A stretch of DNA of 64,000 bases from Turneriella sp942492915 (lineage in GTDB: Bacteria; Spirochaetota; Leptospiria; Turneriellales; Turneriellaceae). The position numbers were made by a program, and so were the translations under genes. Positions 8,314 to 16,788 of the stretch are shown here, piece after piece. Numbering within the stretch: the first letter of the stretch is position 1; each line of letters starts with the position of its first letter. The DNA is taken from NCBI GenBank assembly GCA_942492915.1, contig OW818662.1, positions 2,914,001-2,978,000 of the forward strand. Direction: 5' to 3'. A model generated the notes under the pieces. It made no database searches and was not told the DNA's origin. It worked only from the letters and a program-made list of their open reading frames with translations.

Positions 8314-9201
8314 TTATGGCTTTTTATAGAGGTTTGGCATCAGCTTGCCTGTCCACTTGGCGCGCAGTACGGCATTGCTGTTATTGTTGCCGGGGTTGTT
8401 GTCCCAAAAACTGAAGCCGAACTTTTCGCGGTGAAACCAGGGGCCGGTATGCCCGCCCCAAAAACCTTCGGCCCCGAGCGTAGCGCAAAAGGCGCGTGAC
8501 CATTTGATCGACCAGGGTATGTTAGATTTGGACGCGCTGAAAACTCCTTCTGCGCCTTGTTGCGCTTTGCATCCCGGGTGGCTCTCTGGCAAATAAGGCG
8601 ACTGGTCTTTGAGGTCGGGCAAAAAGCTCGCACCACAATGCGCGTTCTTGCCACCCTGGCACGGCCCGGCAGCAGAGCCAGTTTTGCCCGGGTATTTGGA
8701 ATCCCACATTGTGGTGAACTTTCGCTCATCGCCCCACAGCGCGCGCGCAAACATGCAGTGGTCTTTTTTCACCTGGCGATCGGCGCCTGTGTAACCCACA
8801 AGTGCACGCACGTGGTTGATGGCAATTCTGTGCCACTCGTCGACCTCCGCGCGCGTCGGGTTTCTGTTGTCGGCGAAAGGTTTGTGTTTGTAAAAGACCT
8901 CGCGTAGGCCCCTGATCGCGTCAGGCCCGGGACAAATGGCCGCGGTGAATTGCGCCTTTGTCATCTTTGTCGGATCGTAAACCGTTCCGTTCCATTTGGC
9001 CTTATCCCAAGCCTCTTTCTTTATCCAGCCGACGCCATCGGGGTCATGCGCCTTATTTGTACCACCGGCAAATGGCTTTGTTTCGAAAGATTTCCAGTTC
9101 GCCTGGTTCGGCGTGAACTGCTCAAGGCTACCACTGTTCGCGCCGGCCGAGAGACCGAGCAACGCGGCGAAGAGCGTGGTGTGTAAGAAGATGCGTTTCA
9201 T
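8314..9201 (-). CDS. Secreted Trp/Cys-rich protein, unknown
   Basis: The 295-residue protein has a clear signal peptide (MKRIFLHTTLFAALLGLSAGA). Its mature part is rich in Trp, Gly, Lys and Pro, with at least five cysteines after residue 85 that could form periplasmic disulfides. Segments such as WDSKYPGKTGSAAGPCQGG and CATLGAEGFWGGHTGPWFHREKFGFSFWDNN suggest a compact, possibly enzymatic domain. I do not recognise the family. The start is supported by an AGGA about 8 bases upstream. It stands alone between the pirin gene and a divergent lipoprotein gene. Confidence 0.75.
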   Translation of the reverse strand: MKRIFLHTTLFAALLGLSAGANSGSLEQFTPNQANWKSFETKPFAGGTNKAHDPDGVGWIKKEAWDKAKWNGTVYDPTKMTKAQFTAAICPGPDAIRGLREVFYKHKPFADNRNPTRAEVDEWHRIAINHVRALVGYTGADRQVKKDHCMFARALWGDERKFTTMWDSKYPGKTGSAAGPCQGGKNAHCGASFLPDLKDQSPYLPESHPGCKAQQGAEGVFSASKSNIPWSIKWSRAFCATLGAEGFWGGHTGPWFHREKFGFSFWDNNPGNNNSNAVLRAKWTGKLMPNLYKKP

Positions 9202-9350
9202 GGGGGATTTCCTTTGTAAACTAAGTCAGAGTCGCATCGAGGTTTCTGCGCGGCAGTACGGTCAAATCATTTGCACCCGGGCGAGGGACATTTTGTGCGG
9301 CGGTGTAGCATACGCAATTGACAAAATGATGCGGTCATCGATTCTATTGC

Positions 9351-9827
9351 ATGCGAACCTTGTTTTCCCTATGCGCCTTCGCGTTTCTGCTTTCATGCAG
9401 TTCATCAGTCGATAAGCCGGCGACGGCGAAAATTCGTGAAAGCCGTTTTGCCGACGACAATACCATCTTGATCTTCTCACTCGGCAGCGCCGCGGGCATA
9501 CCCGCAACGAGCCCCGCGAAAGAGCTGCGCGCCCGCGCTGCCAAAAACGCAAAAGACGGCGCTCTCGGTCGCGCACTCGAAATCTGCCGCAACGCCGACC
9601 CGCGCGTCTACTTAATGGAGTGCAAACCCGACGCACCGAAGCTTGTCGTTTCTGAAGAAACGCAGCGCATGCAGAAGACGCTGAACGCTGCCAAAAAACT
9701 CATCGCCGAGAGCTGCGAAGGCGAAGGCGCGGCGATCATGTGCGAAGCAGACTACGAAATTCGCCTGCCGGGTCTTAGGCAAAAGTGTGTAGAGTTTGCG
9801 CAACGCAAAGCGTGTGGTGGCATATGA
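9351..9827 (+). CDS. Small lipoprotein, unknown
   Basis: The 158-residue protein begins MRTLFSLCAFAFLLSCSSS, a short signal with LLSC as a spirochaetal lipobox, so it is probably lipidated at Cys16. The mature part is helical and charged, with six further Cys residues in the second half (including ICRNADP, LMECKPD, ESCEGEG, IMCEADYE and RQKCVEF). I do not recognise the family. Its stop overlaps the start of the VOC fragment in an ATGA arrangement, so the two are probably co-transcribed. Confidence 0.7.
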   Translation: MRTLFSLCAFAFLLSCSSSVDKPATAKIRESRFADDNTILIFSLGSAAGIPATSPAKELRARAAKNAKDGALGRALEICRNADPRVYLMECKPDAPKLVVSEETQRMQKTLNAAKKLIAESCEGEGAAIMCEADYEIRLPGLRQKCVEFAQRKACGGI

Positions 9828-10009
9828 GCGCGCAGGTTCTCGGCATCGGCGGCATCTTCTTTCGCGCTGAAGACCTCGACGCGTTTTTGAAAGGGCTGGC
9901 CGCGAAAAACGTGCGCATCGACGAGCAGCGCATGGATGAGTCTTATGGCAAGTTTGCGTGGGTGTATGACCCTGAGGGCAATAAGATTGAGCTGTGGCAA
10001 GAGGTTTAG
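9824..10009 (+). pseudogene. VOC/glyoxalase-fold protein with internal deletion
   Basis: The 61-residue product joins a typical VOC N-terminal strand (VLGIGGIFFRAED) straight onto the VOC C-terminal part (LDAFLKGLAAKNVRIDEQ, then YGKFAWVYDPEGNKIELWQE). Intact family members have about 60 further residues between these parts, so an in-frame internal deletion is the simplest reading. The C-terminal metal-ligand Glu in KIELW remains, while the central strands are gone. It could still dimerise, as half-VOC modules do, but a remnant is more likely. The ATG overlaps the preceding stop. Confidence 0.6.
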
Positions 10010-10063
10010 GTTGGGGGGGTGGTAGGGTAATTGGTGTTGGGCGAAATTAGCACATCAAGGTTT

Positions 10064-10673
10064 ATGACCATCAAATACCTACTAAATAGATTATCGTATT
10101 TTGGCATACTTCTAGCGTTTACTTCTGAATTAGCAGCCGAAACGCCGCAACCGAAAATAGTGCAGAATGCCTCAAGACAGAATCAAACTCAAACAAGCCA
10201 TGTTCTCGACGCGGTAACTTTTGGTATGGGTGCAGATAGCACGATTCTGCCGCTTTCACTCAGGGAACATATAAACTGGGAACCCGGCATATTTTTTATT
10301 TTGGGTTGGGACTATCGCTACTTTAGCTATGATGTTTACGTGTCAATGGCTTGGCCTCGCTCTAGAGGTGCATTTGACAGAGAGGGTTTTCTCTGGCCAG
10401 AGAATTCAACGTCATTCATTGTTGACATAAGCGGGAATATCGGTTATGGTTTCTGGCCTTTGCCAAAACTCCAGATAAAACCGGCTGTAGGCTTCGGCAA
10501 TACGCAAGTTGGCCTCTTTGGCAGCTTATTCGCGCTTGCGCTACGCCTTATTCTTCCGGTCAAGCTACGCATACTGGCCTGATATCAGCCCGCAAGAAAT
10601 CCTTGGAAATGGCGTTTGGCATACGAGTGCAGGGCTTACAGTTAGCTTCACAAGGCGTGAGATTCAGCCGTAA
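10064..10673 (+). pseudogene. Frameshifted outer membrane beta-barrel-type protein
   Basis: The reading frame starts at an ATG with an AAGG Shine-Dalgarno and encodes a signal peptide (MTIKYLLNRLSYFGILLAF) and alternating aromatic strands such as FFILGWDYRYFSYDVYV and FIVDISGNIGYGF. It stops at 10582 after GFGNTQVGLFGSLF and a tail unlike the rest. The +1 frame continues the barrel-like sequence from about 10530 (SRLRYALFFRSSYAYWPDI, then HTSAGLTVSFTRREIQP) to a TAA at 10671-10673. A single frameshift near 10520-10540 therefore seems to break one gene of about 200 codons. A sequencing error is possible. Confidence 0.6.
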
Positions 10674-10717
10674 GATGTGCAGACTTCACACAACAAGATT
10701 TATGAGCTGCGCCAGAT

Positions 10718-10756
10718 GCGGTGCCGTAGCTCCACCAAAGACGGAGACTCGAAGAC
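10718..10756. repeat. Dispersed repeat, copy A
   Basis: These 39 bases match 11667-11705 at 34 positions (both begin GCGGTGCCGTAG and end CGAAGAC). They share the CTCC..GACGGAGAC..GAAGAC core with copies at 11794 and 39288. The copy lies just after the frameshifted outer membrane gene. Confidence 0.55.
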
Positions 10757-10928
10757 TCATCGCGCGTGCTCTGAAGACGGGTTGCGGCGCTTCGGGCACA
10801 TTTGGTGACGCAAAATGGCTCTACAGGTTGAAATAATGACACAGGTGTCACTAAACGCCAGGTGGATTCCACGTTGTCTGAAATAATTGCGCCCTTGTAC
10901 TTTGCCGACCTCTAGTCAACGCCCATAT

Positions 10929-11498
10929 TTATTTTTTTGTCAATTTTTTTGCCTGACTGTATGCGTACTTGCTTTTCTCTTGATTACCAATTTTGTTATA
11001 AATTTCGGCAACGGATAGCCAGTCTGCTGCAGTCATTGTAGCTTTATTTTGCAGTAGTTCAGATAGTTGCGAATTTATGTTTCGGTGCTTTCGATATTCC
11101 CTTCGGCAAGTTGCACAACGAATGGGCTCACTATCAAGATGAAATTGCAATTTCTCATACCAAAATTTCTGCTCCTTGGCTGAAAATATGAATTCCTTAC
11201 CACAAGCAGAGCATGTGCATTTTCGCCTAATGAATGCCAAGTACGGGCTGCCTAATCCAAAGACTTGCTTTTTGGGATTAGCAATAACTGCGCCGCCATC
11301 TCGAAGACAAAGGTCACAGGCCCAACGTTGAGGATTTGCTTTCAGCCATGCAAAGTCGGTTTGATATGAAGCGTTGAAAAGAACTCTTTTCAATTGTGAA
11401 GGCCCGCGTTGTTTCGCGCACCCAGGACAAGATAGTTTATCCTCTTTTTTCAAAGGCACGACTAATTCCCAGTAAGAAACAATACAATTATCAATCAT
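10929..11498 (-). CDS. Zinc-ribbon protein (zf_trcl-like)
   Basis: The 189-residue protein has four CxxC-type knuckles: CPGC near 24-27, CDLC near 61-64, CSAC near 96-99 and CATC near 128-131. The stretch CTCSACGKEFIFSAKEQKFWYEKL followed by CATCRREYRK matches the probable zinc-ribbon (zf_trcl) family. A C-terminal helical part (about 140-189) resembles a single TPR-like hairpin. Base composition is more AT-rich than its neighbours, suggesting acquisition. The function is unknown, with nucleic-acid or protein binding possible through the ribbons. Confidence 0.7.
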   Translation of the reverse strand: MIDNCIVSYWELVVPLKKEDKLSCPGCAKQRGPSQLKRVLFNASYQTDFAWLKANPQRWACDLCLRDGGAVIANPKKQVFGLGSPYLAFIRRKCTCSACGKEFIFSAKEQKFWYEKLQFHLDSEPIRCATCRREYRKHRNINSQLSELLQNKATMTAADWLSVAEIYNKIGNQEKSKYAYSQAKKLTKK

Positions 11499-11666
11499 CC
11501 CGATGAAAAGCTAGATTTACGGTGCTGTTCAACAAAATCATAGCTCGCAGCGATTTGTGTTTTAGCTGCAATAAACCGACACTGCCGAGTGTTATTCCGT
11601 CGTCGCCGAGTCGTCCTTGACCGGGCTCACAGGCGCAATTACTTCAAACAACAAATTTTACGCTCT

Positions 11667-11710
11667 GCGGTGCCGTAGTTCCACCGAAGAAGGAAATTCG
11701 AAGACGGGTC
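11667..11710. repeat. Dispersed repeat, copy B
   Basis: It begins GCGGTGCCGTAG and ends CGAAGACGGGTC. It aligns with copy A over 39 bases with five differences and shares the GAAGACGGGTC end with copy C at 39305-39315. Confidence 0.55.
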
Positions 11711-11793
11711 TCGGCCCCACCCGCCCATTCTCTTTGCTATGCCTTGATCGCAGCCCAACTTTCTTCGAAGAGTTGTCTTGGCATAGGCAGAGA

Positions 11794-11832
11794 CTCCGCA
11801 GACGGAGACCCACGGATTCGCGTTGCGAATCC
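11794..11832. repeat. Dispersed repeat partial copy plus hairpin
   Basis: CTCCGCAGACGGAGACCC (11794-11811) repeats the first hairpin of the dispersed element. It is followed by a perfect 8-bp stem, GGATTCGC (11814-11821) and GCGAATCC (11825-11832), with a 3-base loop. The GC-rich stem has no T-run after it, so it is not an obvious terminator. Confidence 0.45.
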
Positions 11833-12255
11833 TTGTTTGCATCGCTGCAAGTCTTAGCGTATAAGCTGCTCAACACCTTTTCCTGAATTTCTTAAACGGG
11901 CCTACCCGAAACATGACTGGAAAAGACCGTAAACTTATGTCCGACCGGGTCTAAAATATAGAATACTTCATGGTCAATTGCCGGCCGCGCTTCAATGGGC
12001 GATGGTGACATAGGGGGGTTGGTTTTCCAGTAGCATATGTGACAACTCCAGAATTGCATCGATTGAGCCGCTTCTGTTTCACGGCTTGAGAACCAGCAAT
12101 AAGCTAGGCTCTATTGCCACGTCGAGCCAAGCCTCAGTTGGTATCTTGAATTAAATATTGGCCACTGCGATCAAGTGAATATACACTGACCAGACAATGC
12201 AAGCGAAGACCAAGCCGAATGCGGGTCATGGAGCGCGAACACACACCTGACCACA

Positions 12256-12954
12256 ATGAAACACCATTCACCCGTCATCGACCATTTCACCGCCTCTGCC
12301 AAGGTCTACGACGAACGAAACCGGCAACTCGCACCAACCGCCGAAAATATGCACTTTCTGATTCGGCTTATTTTGCAGAACGCGCCGGCTCGTTCGCGCG
12401 TGCTGTGCGTCGGTGTCGGTACGGGCGCAGAGATACTTTCTCTGGCAAAATCTTTTCCTGAATTTACCTTCGTCGGCGTCGACCCTTCGGTTGGCATGAT
12501 CGATGTTTGCCGCGAGAGGCTCGCTGAAGCGGGGGTGCTCGACCGCTGTGAACTTGTTAACGGCTATGTGAACGACATTGCGCGTGGTGAGAATTTTGAC
12601 GCCGCATTGAGCATTCTCGTCGCGCACTTTGTGAAGCGCGAAGAAAGGGTGGGCTTTTATCGGGCGATGAGCGAGCGTTTACGCACCAACGGTATTCTGA
12701 TCAATACAGAAATCAGTTTCGATCTGGACTCCGCTGAATTTCCCTCGATGCTCGATAACTGGAAAGCCGTACAATCGCGCATGGGGGCGACCCCCGAATC
12801 GCTGGCTAACCTTTCGGTACAACTTCGCGAGATGCTGTCGGTAATCTCACCGGCAGATACTGAAAGTTACCTGAAACAAAGCGGCATCGCAATGCCCGTA
12901 AAATTTTTTCAGGCTTTCATGATTGCGGGTTGGTATGGCAGAAAAGGCCAGTGA
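12256..12954 (+). CDS. Class I SAM-dependent methyltransferase
   Basis: The 232-residue protein has the Rossmann-type SAM-binding motif I VLCVGVGTGAEILSLA at about 49-64, an acidic motif at the end of strand two (VGVDPSVGMID, about 73-83) and a motif around 114-121 (FDAALSILVAHF). The substrate is not evident. The architecture is that of small-molecule or generic methyltransferases. It stands alone, with intergenic DNA on both sides. Confidence 0.85.
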   Translation: MKHHSPVIDHFTASAKVYDERNRQLAPTAENMHFLIRLILQNAPARSRVLCVGVGTGAEILSLAKSFPEFTFVGVDPSVGMIDVCRERLAEAGVLDRCELVNGYVNDIARGENFDAALSILVAHFVKREERVGFYRAMSERLRTNGILINTEISFDLDSAEFPSMLDNWKAVQSRMGATPESLANLSVQLREMLSVISPADTESYLKQSGIAMPVKFFQAFMIAGWYGRKGQ

Positions 12955-13111
12955 AATGACTCATGCACCAACAATGGATGATTCGTTTTAAAACTTTGCC
13001 CCTCACGATTTGAATGCGCAAATCCATCGCCGTTTATTCGTTTATAAATCCACATTTTTTTTGTAATTACGATCTACTGCAGGCGACCAATGCCCGACGG
13101 CGGGGGAGAAT

Positions 13112-14188
13112 ATGAAGTATTCAGAAAAAATATACAAAGTTAAGGCCGATATAGAGTTGAATGCTGCTCTGGCAGGGTTCTTTGACAGCGCACAGCCGCA
13201 AGATCTGTTCAGAATAAACCTCAAAATTCTGTCGCGCAAGATCGGCCTACCACATGCCGACCTGCTAACCACATTCTTGCTGCTTGTCGATGCGGGTCTC
13301 TTCAATCTATCATGGGAATACCACTGCCCTCACTGTAATGCCATTCCCGGGTTCAAACATGATTTCGGCGAGCTGAAATCTGAAGGCGAATGCGGATTGT
13401 GTAATCTCAGTTTTCGCAACACCCTCGACAAGAATATCGAAGTGACTTTTACTGCACACCCTACACTTGCCGAGATACCCCCAGAAATTGCGGAGCAGGC
13501 AAAAGAACAAATGCTGGCCGCTGTGGCCGAAAAGCGCCTCGCGATGCCCGAGGTATTCCTTTCGGGTCTTGAATGCCTTAATAATGAGACCTTTCGTGAG
13601 CTATTCGGTGAACAGGTTTTGTCGACACAAGAAAGCCTTGCGGTAGAGACCGCCACGTTTCTATTCACAGACATCAAGGGTTCTACGCAGATGTATTCTG
13701 ATATGGGTGACGCCAGATCATACGACATAGTGCGCGAACACTTCAAGATTCTTTTCGCCGCGATCGGGCGCCACAACGGAATCGTTGTCAAAACCATCGG
13801 CGACGCGGTGATGGGCAGCTTTCTGAAGCCCATCGACGCCTTCAACGCCGCGCTCGACGCGCACCGTGAATTTGCGTCGCGTGAGCTTAGCCAGGCTGGT
13901 TACTTAAGAATCAAAATGGGCATTCACAGTGGAAGTGCGATTGTGGTGAACCTCAATAAGTCTGTCGACTATTTCGGTAATTCAGTCAATCTCGCCGCGC
14001 GCGTGCAGAGCTCTGTTGAAAACCACGAAGTAAGCTTCACAAAACGCGTACTCGACGACGAAGCAGTGCATACATTTCTCAGATCAAAACGCGCCCGATT
14101 ACGACACAAGTCGGCTGTGTTTAAGGGCATAAACGGTAATGTCGACGTTTACACGCTGTCTCCCGAGGTCGTGGCGTCGTGGACCTGA
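13112..14188 (+). CDS. Class III nucleotide cyclase with DUF5939-type zinc-ribbon domain
   Basis: The 358-residue protein should make cAMP or cGMP. The N-terminal part (1-170) resembles DUF5939 and carries two CxxC knuckles (C72/C75 and C94/C97). The cyclase domain (about 180-350) has the metal-binding aspartates D187 (FTDIKGS) and D231 (GDAVMGSF), the purine-specifying Lys K227 (VKTIGD) and the transition-state pair N293/R297 (GNSVNLAARV), so it looks active. Lys at 227 favours ATP as substrate. A GGGGGAG Shine-Dalgarno precedes the ATG. It appears cytoplasmic. Confidence 0.9.
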   Translation: MKYSEKIYKVKADIELNAALAGFFDSAQPQDLFRINLKILSRKIGLPHADLLTTFLLLVDAGLFNLSWEYHCPHCNAIPGFKHDFGELKSEGECGLCNLSFRNTLDKNIEVTFTAHPTLAEIPPEIAEQAKEQMLAAVAEKRLAMPEVFLSGLECLNNETFRELFGEQVLSTQESLAVETATFLFTDIKGSTQMYSDMGDARSYDIVREHFKILFAAIGRHNGIVVKTIGDAVMGSFLKPIDAFNAALDAHREFASRELSQAGYLRIKMGIHSGSAIVVNLNKSVDYFGNSVNLAARVQSSVENHEVSFTKRVLDDEAVHTFLRSKRARLRHKSAVFKGINGNVDVYTLSPEVVASWT

Positions 14189-14294
14189 TCAGACCTTAGC
14201 TGCAGCGAGGCGCCGGCATTACTGGCCAGGAACAGGCGAGAATTTGCTAATACATAAATACTGACGGCCTGAATCGAACGGCAATTTTTACCCC

Positions 14295-15206
14295 ATGCAG
14301 AAACCCACCCTTCTCGTGCTCGCCGCCGGCATGGGCAGCCGCTACGGCAGCCTCAAACAGATGGATGGCCTCGGCCCCGGCGGCGAGACCATCATGGACT
14401 ATTCGGTCTTCGACGCGATTCGCGCCGGCTTCGGCAGGGTCGTGTTCGTCATTCGCAACAGTTTCGCCGACGACTTCAAAGCGGTCTTTTCGCAAACACG
14501 CTACAAGAACCAGATCGACGTGGCGTACGTGATGCAAGAGCTCGAGAAAATCCCTGCGGATTTCAAACTCAACCCAGAGCGCACGAAACCCTGGGGAACC
14601 AACCACGCCGTCATGATGGCGGCTGGCACCATCAACGAGCCGTTTGCGGTGATTAATGCCGACGACTACTATGGCCGCCACGCGTTTCAGGTGCTCGGCG
14701 ATTTTCTCAAAGGTGTCAGCGGCAAAACCAATGACTATTGCATGGTCGGCTACCAGCTGGGCAAAACGCTGTCTGAACTCGGCGCCGTCTCGCGCGGTGT
14801 CTGCTCGGCAGATGCTGCAGGTTACCTCACGACAGTCGTCGAGCGCACGCACATAGAGCGGATTGATAACTTAATCAAATACAAAGACGAAAACGGTGAC
14901 ATGACGGCAGTCGACGAGAAGGCAATCGTGTCGATGAACATGTGGGGGTTCACTCCTGATTATTTCGCGCACTCTGACAAGATGTTTGCCGATTTCTTGC
15001 GCGAGAAGGGCAATGACCCCAAGTCAGAGTTTTTTATACCGCTCGTGGTGAATAACCTTGTGGCAAGCAAGACCGCGAAGCTCAAGGTATTGACGACCGA
15101 TTCTGAATGGTTTGGCGTCACGTACCAGGGCGACCGGCCGAAAGTTGTTGAAAAGCTGAACGCACTGATTACAAAGGGTGAATACCCTGAGAAACTCTGG
15201 GCATAA
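14295..15206 (+). CDS. Sugar-phosphate nucleotidyltransferase
   Basis: The 303-residue enzyme belongs to the NTP_transferase fold that makes NDP-sugars from sugar-1-phosphates. It has AAGMGSRYGSLKQ at 10-22 (G-x-G-x-R with catalytic Lys21), KPWGTNHAV at 98-106 and the metal-binding NADDYYG at 121-127. It matches the group found near sugar-kinase genes in several phyla. It heads a three-gene run, and 1.6 kb downstream lie galM, a Na+/sugar symporter and galK, but no galT, so galactose-1-phosphate is a candidate substrate. That assignment is inferred. Confidence 0.85.
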   Translation: MQKPTLLVLAAGMGSRYGSLKQMDGLGPGGETIMDYSVFDAIRAGFGRVVFVIRNSFADDFKAVFSQTRYKNQIDVAYVMQELEKIPADFKLNPERTKPWGTNHAVMMAAGTINEPFAVINADDYYGRHAFQVLGDFLKGVSGKTNDYCMVGYQLGKTLSELGAVSRGVCSADAAGYLTTVVERTHIERIDNLIKYKDENGDMTAVDEKAIVSMNMWGFTPDYFAHSDKMFADFLREKGNDPKSEFFIPLVVNNLVASKTAKLKVLTTDSEWFGVTYQGDRPKVVEKLNALITKGEYPEKLWA

Positions 15207-15217
15207 GCGAGACACAT

Positions 15218-15697
15218 GTGAAACTTTCAAAGAATCTGCCCTTGTTGACTTTGGCTATGGCTTTTGTGATGAGCAGCGCAAACGCGCAGAAAAAACCTGC
15301 AGCCGTGAGCGTCGAACAGCTTGCCAAAACCCGTCACGCGGCGGTCTATGACGGTTTCGAGCTGACCGATAACAAGACCAAGATCAAGATACCCAAAGGC
15401 AAACCTGAATGGACATTCACCCTGTCAGACTTTGATAGCAACAAATTTGCAAAACTTAAAACCATACTCGGCGACGCCGTTTTTCAAAAAATCATCAAAA
15501 AGCAGGGTTACAAAGTGCCGCAGAACGAGTTTCAGTCATTCGCGGGCATCGACAACTTTGGTGTCTACTATTTCACGCGGCCCGATAAACAAAAGGGCGT
15601 GACGATTCTTGTCTTAGTCAGTTACGGCGAATACCAGCCCGCACGCTACATCGCGAATATCGAAGGCATCTGGCGGGTTAAGGGCGCCAAATTCTGA
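15218..15697 (+). CDS. Secreted protein, unknown
   Basis: The 159-residue protein has a signal peptide (MKLSKNLPLLTLAMAFVMSSANA) and a Lys-rich mature part with no recognised domain. The start is a GTG at 15218, 11 bases after the nucleotidyltransferase stop, so it is probably in the same operon. The segment SFAGIDNFGVYYFTRPDKQKG and the C-terminal IANIEGIWRVKG suggest a beta-rich periplasmic protein. Confidence 0.7.
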   Translation: MKLSKNLPLLTLAMAFVMSSANAQKKPAAVSVEQLAKTRHAAVYDGFELTDNKTKIKIPKGKPEWTFTLSDFDSNKFAKLKTILGDAVFQKIIKKQGYKVPQNEFQSFAGIDNFGVYYFTRPDKQKGVTILVLVSYGEYQPARYIANIEGIWRVKGAKF

Positions 15698-15705
15698 GGC
15701 AAATC

Positions 15706-16278
15706 ATGCGAAACAAACTCCTTATAATTCTCGTCTTCGTGGTAAGTTACACTCACGCTGGCTTTGCTGCCGAAGCGGCCCCGCAGCAGTACGGCGATAA
15801 AGGCACGTTCGATCTTTCACTGGGGTTCAGCGTCGCCAATTCAGAAAACAACACATATTACAAATCTGTAGGGGTCTACCTCGCACCTTACGCGAACCAC
15901 TTTCTGTTGCACAATTGGTTTGCCCGGTACGAACTGCCTCTGGGTGTTTCGTATCGCTATTCTGGCTGGTCTTCGCGGGAATATTCTGCAGCGCCGGGGC
16001 TTGCATTGGGGTATAGCTTTCGGTTTTCAGATGCCTGGCGCCTGAATTTCTCACTGGGCTATGCACGCACTTTTATCTGGTATTCGAGTTCTTTTGGCGG
16101 CATGAATGAATACGCTTCGGGTGCGTTTACATTTTTCCCCGAACTCAAATACCTGATCAACCCCCACTGGGCCGCGTCTATTTTGATGCGCGGGGCGATT
16201 AACCGTTATGAGTATCAGGGAGAGCAGTCTATCGGGGTGTCGACGGCGACTTATATAGTTCTGTCTTACATTTTCTGA
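15706..16278 (+). CDS. Outer membrane beta-barrel-like protein
   Basis: The 190-residue protein has a signal peptide (MRNKLLIILVFVVSYTHAGFAA) and alternating aromatic strands such as FDLSLGFSV, WFARYELPLGVSYRY and WRLNFSLGYARTFIWYSS. It ends in VLSYIF with a C-terminal Phe, as expected for BamA-inserted barrels. It would form a small barrel of about eight strands. It begins 8 bases after the previous gene, so the three form one operon. The function is unknown. Confidence 0.7.
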   Translation: MRNKLLIILVFVVSYTHAGFAAEAAPQQYGDKGTFDLSLGFSVANSENNTYYKSVGVYLAPYANHFLLHNWFARYELPLGVSYRYSGWSSREYSAAPGLALGYSFRFSDAWRLNFSLGYARTFIWYSSSFGGMNEYASGAFTFFPELKYLINPHWAASILMRGAINRYEYQGEQSIGVSTATYIVLSYIF

Positions 16279-16293
16279 AGTTCTGATCGGCAA

Positions 16294-16773
16294 TCATTTC
16301 TCTGCAGGCACTTTCGCCAACACGTAATGGTACTTAGCCTGCGCTGCACGCTTGCCGTCGGGCAACAAAAAATCACAGGTGAAATACAGGTGCCTGCCAT
16401 CCCGGCGCGTTAGCCTTGCGCGCGCGAGCACTGTCTCACGGTTCACTGGCCTCAAATACCGAATCGAAGCATTCGCCGTCAGCATACGTTCGCTCGCATC
16501 TTCGAGGTAGAACAGGCACATCATCGCGGTAATCGTATCACCCACTGTAAAGTATGCCCCGCCGTGTAAGAGGCCATGCAGCGCCCGGTTCGACATCGCA
16601 AACGGAATCGAAGCTTCGCAGAGTTCGCCCGTCAAAGACTCGAACCGCATTTTGGTCGAGCCCGGGTGCGCCTGGTCGACGAGGTGCTGCAGCTGCTGCA
16701 TCAGACTGCCTTCGCGGCTAATATCAAAGAGGTCTTTAGGTACAATATCGAACAGAAAATCTGCGTTGGCCAT
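16294..16773 (-). CDS. Hotdog-fold thioesterase (PaaI-like)
   Basis: The 159-residue protein carries the hotdog signature NRALHGLLHGGAYFTVGDTITAMM around residues 65-88, with the HGG and Asp used for thioester hydrolysis in PaaI-like enzymes. The later VNRETVLARARLTRRDGRHLYFTCDF strands complete the fold. The acyl-CoA substrate is unknown. The MANADFLFD start at 16773 is preferred over a much longer in-frame extension, which is an antisense artefact of galM. It is head to head with galM at 15 bases. Confidence 0.8.
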   Translation of the reverse strand: MANADFLFDIVPKDLFDISREGSLMQQLQHLVDQAHPGSTKMRFESLTGELCEASIPFAMSNRALHGLLHGGAYFTVGDTITAMMCLFYLEDASERMLTANASIRYLRPVNRETVLARARLTRRDGRHLYFTCDFLLPDGKRAAQAKYHYVLAKVPAEK

Positions 16774-16788
16774 GGTGGTGCAACCTAG

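Larger units (their letters stand above)
11499..12255. other. Long gap without an intact gene
   Basis: No convincing reading frame lies here. It holds two copies of the dispersed repeat (11667-11710 and 11794-11811) and an 8-bp hairpin. On the minus strand between about 12150 and 11890 there are short peptides in two frames, each broken by stops (for example IPTEAWLDVAIEPSLLLVL and AIDHEVFYILDPVGHKF), which look like the decayed remains of a small gene. I see nothing else in the rest. Confidence 0.5.
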
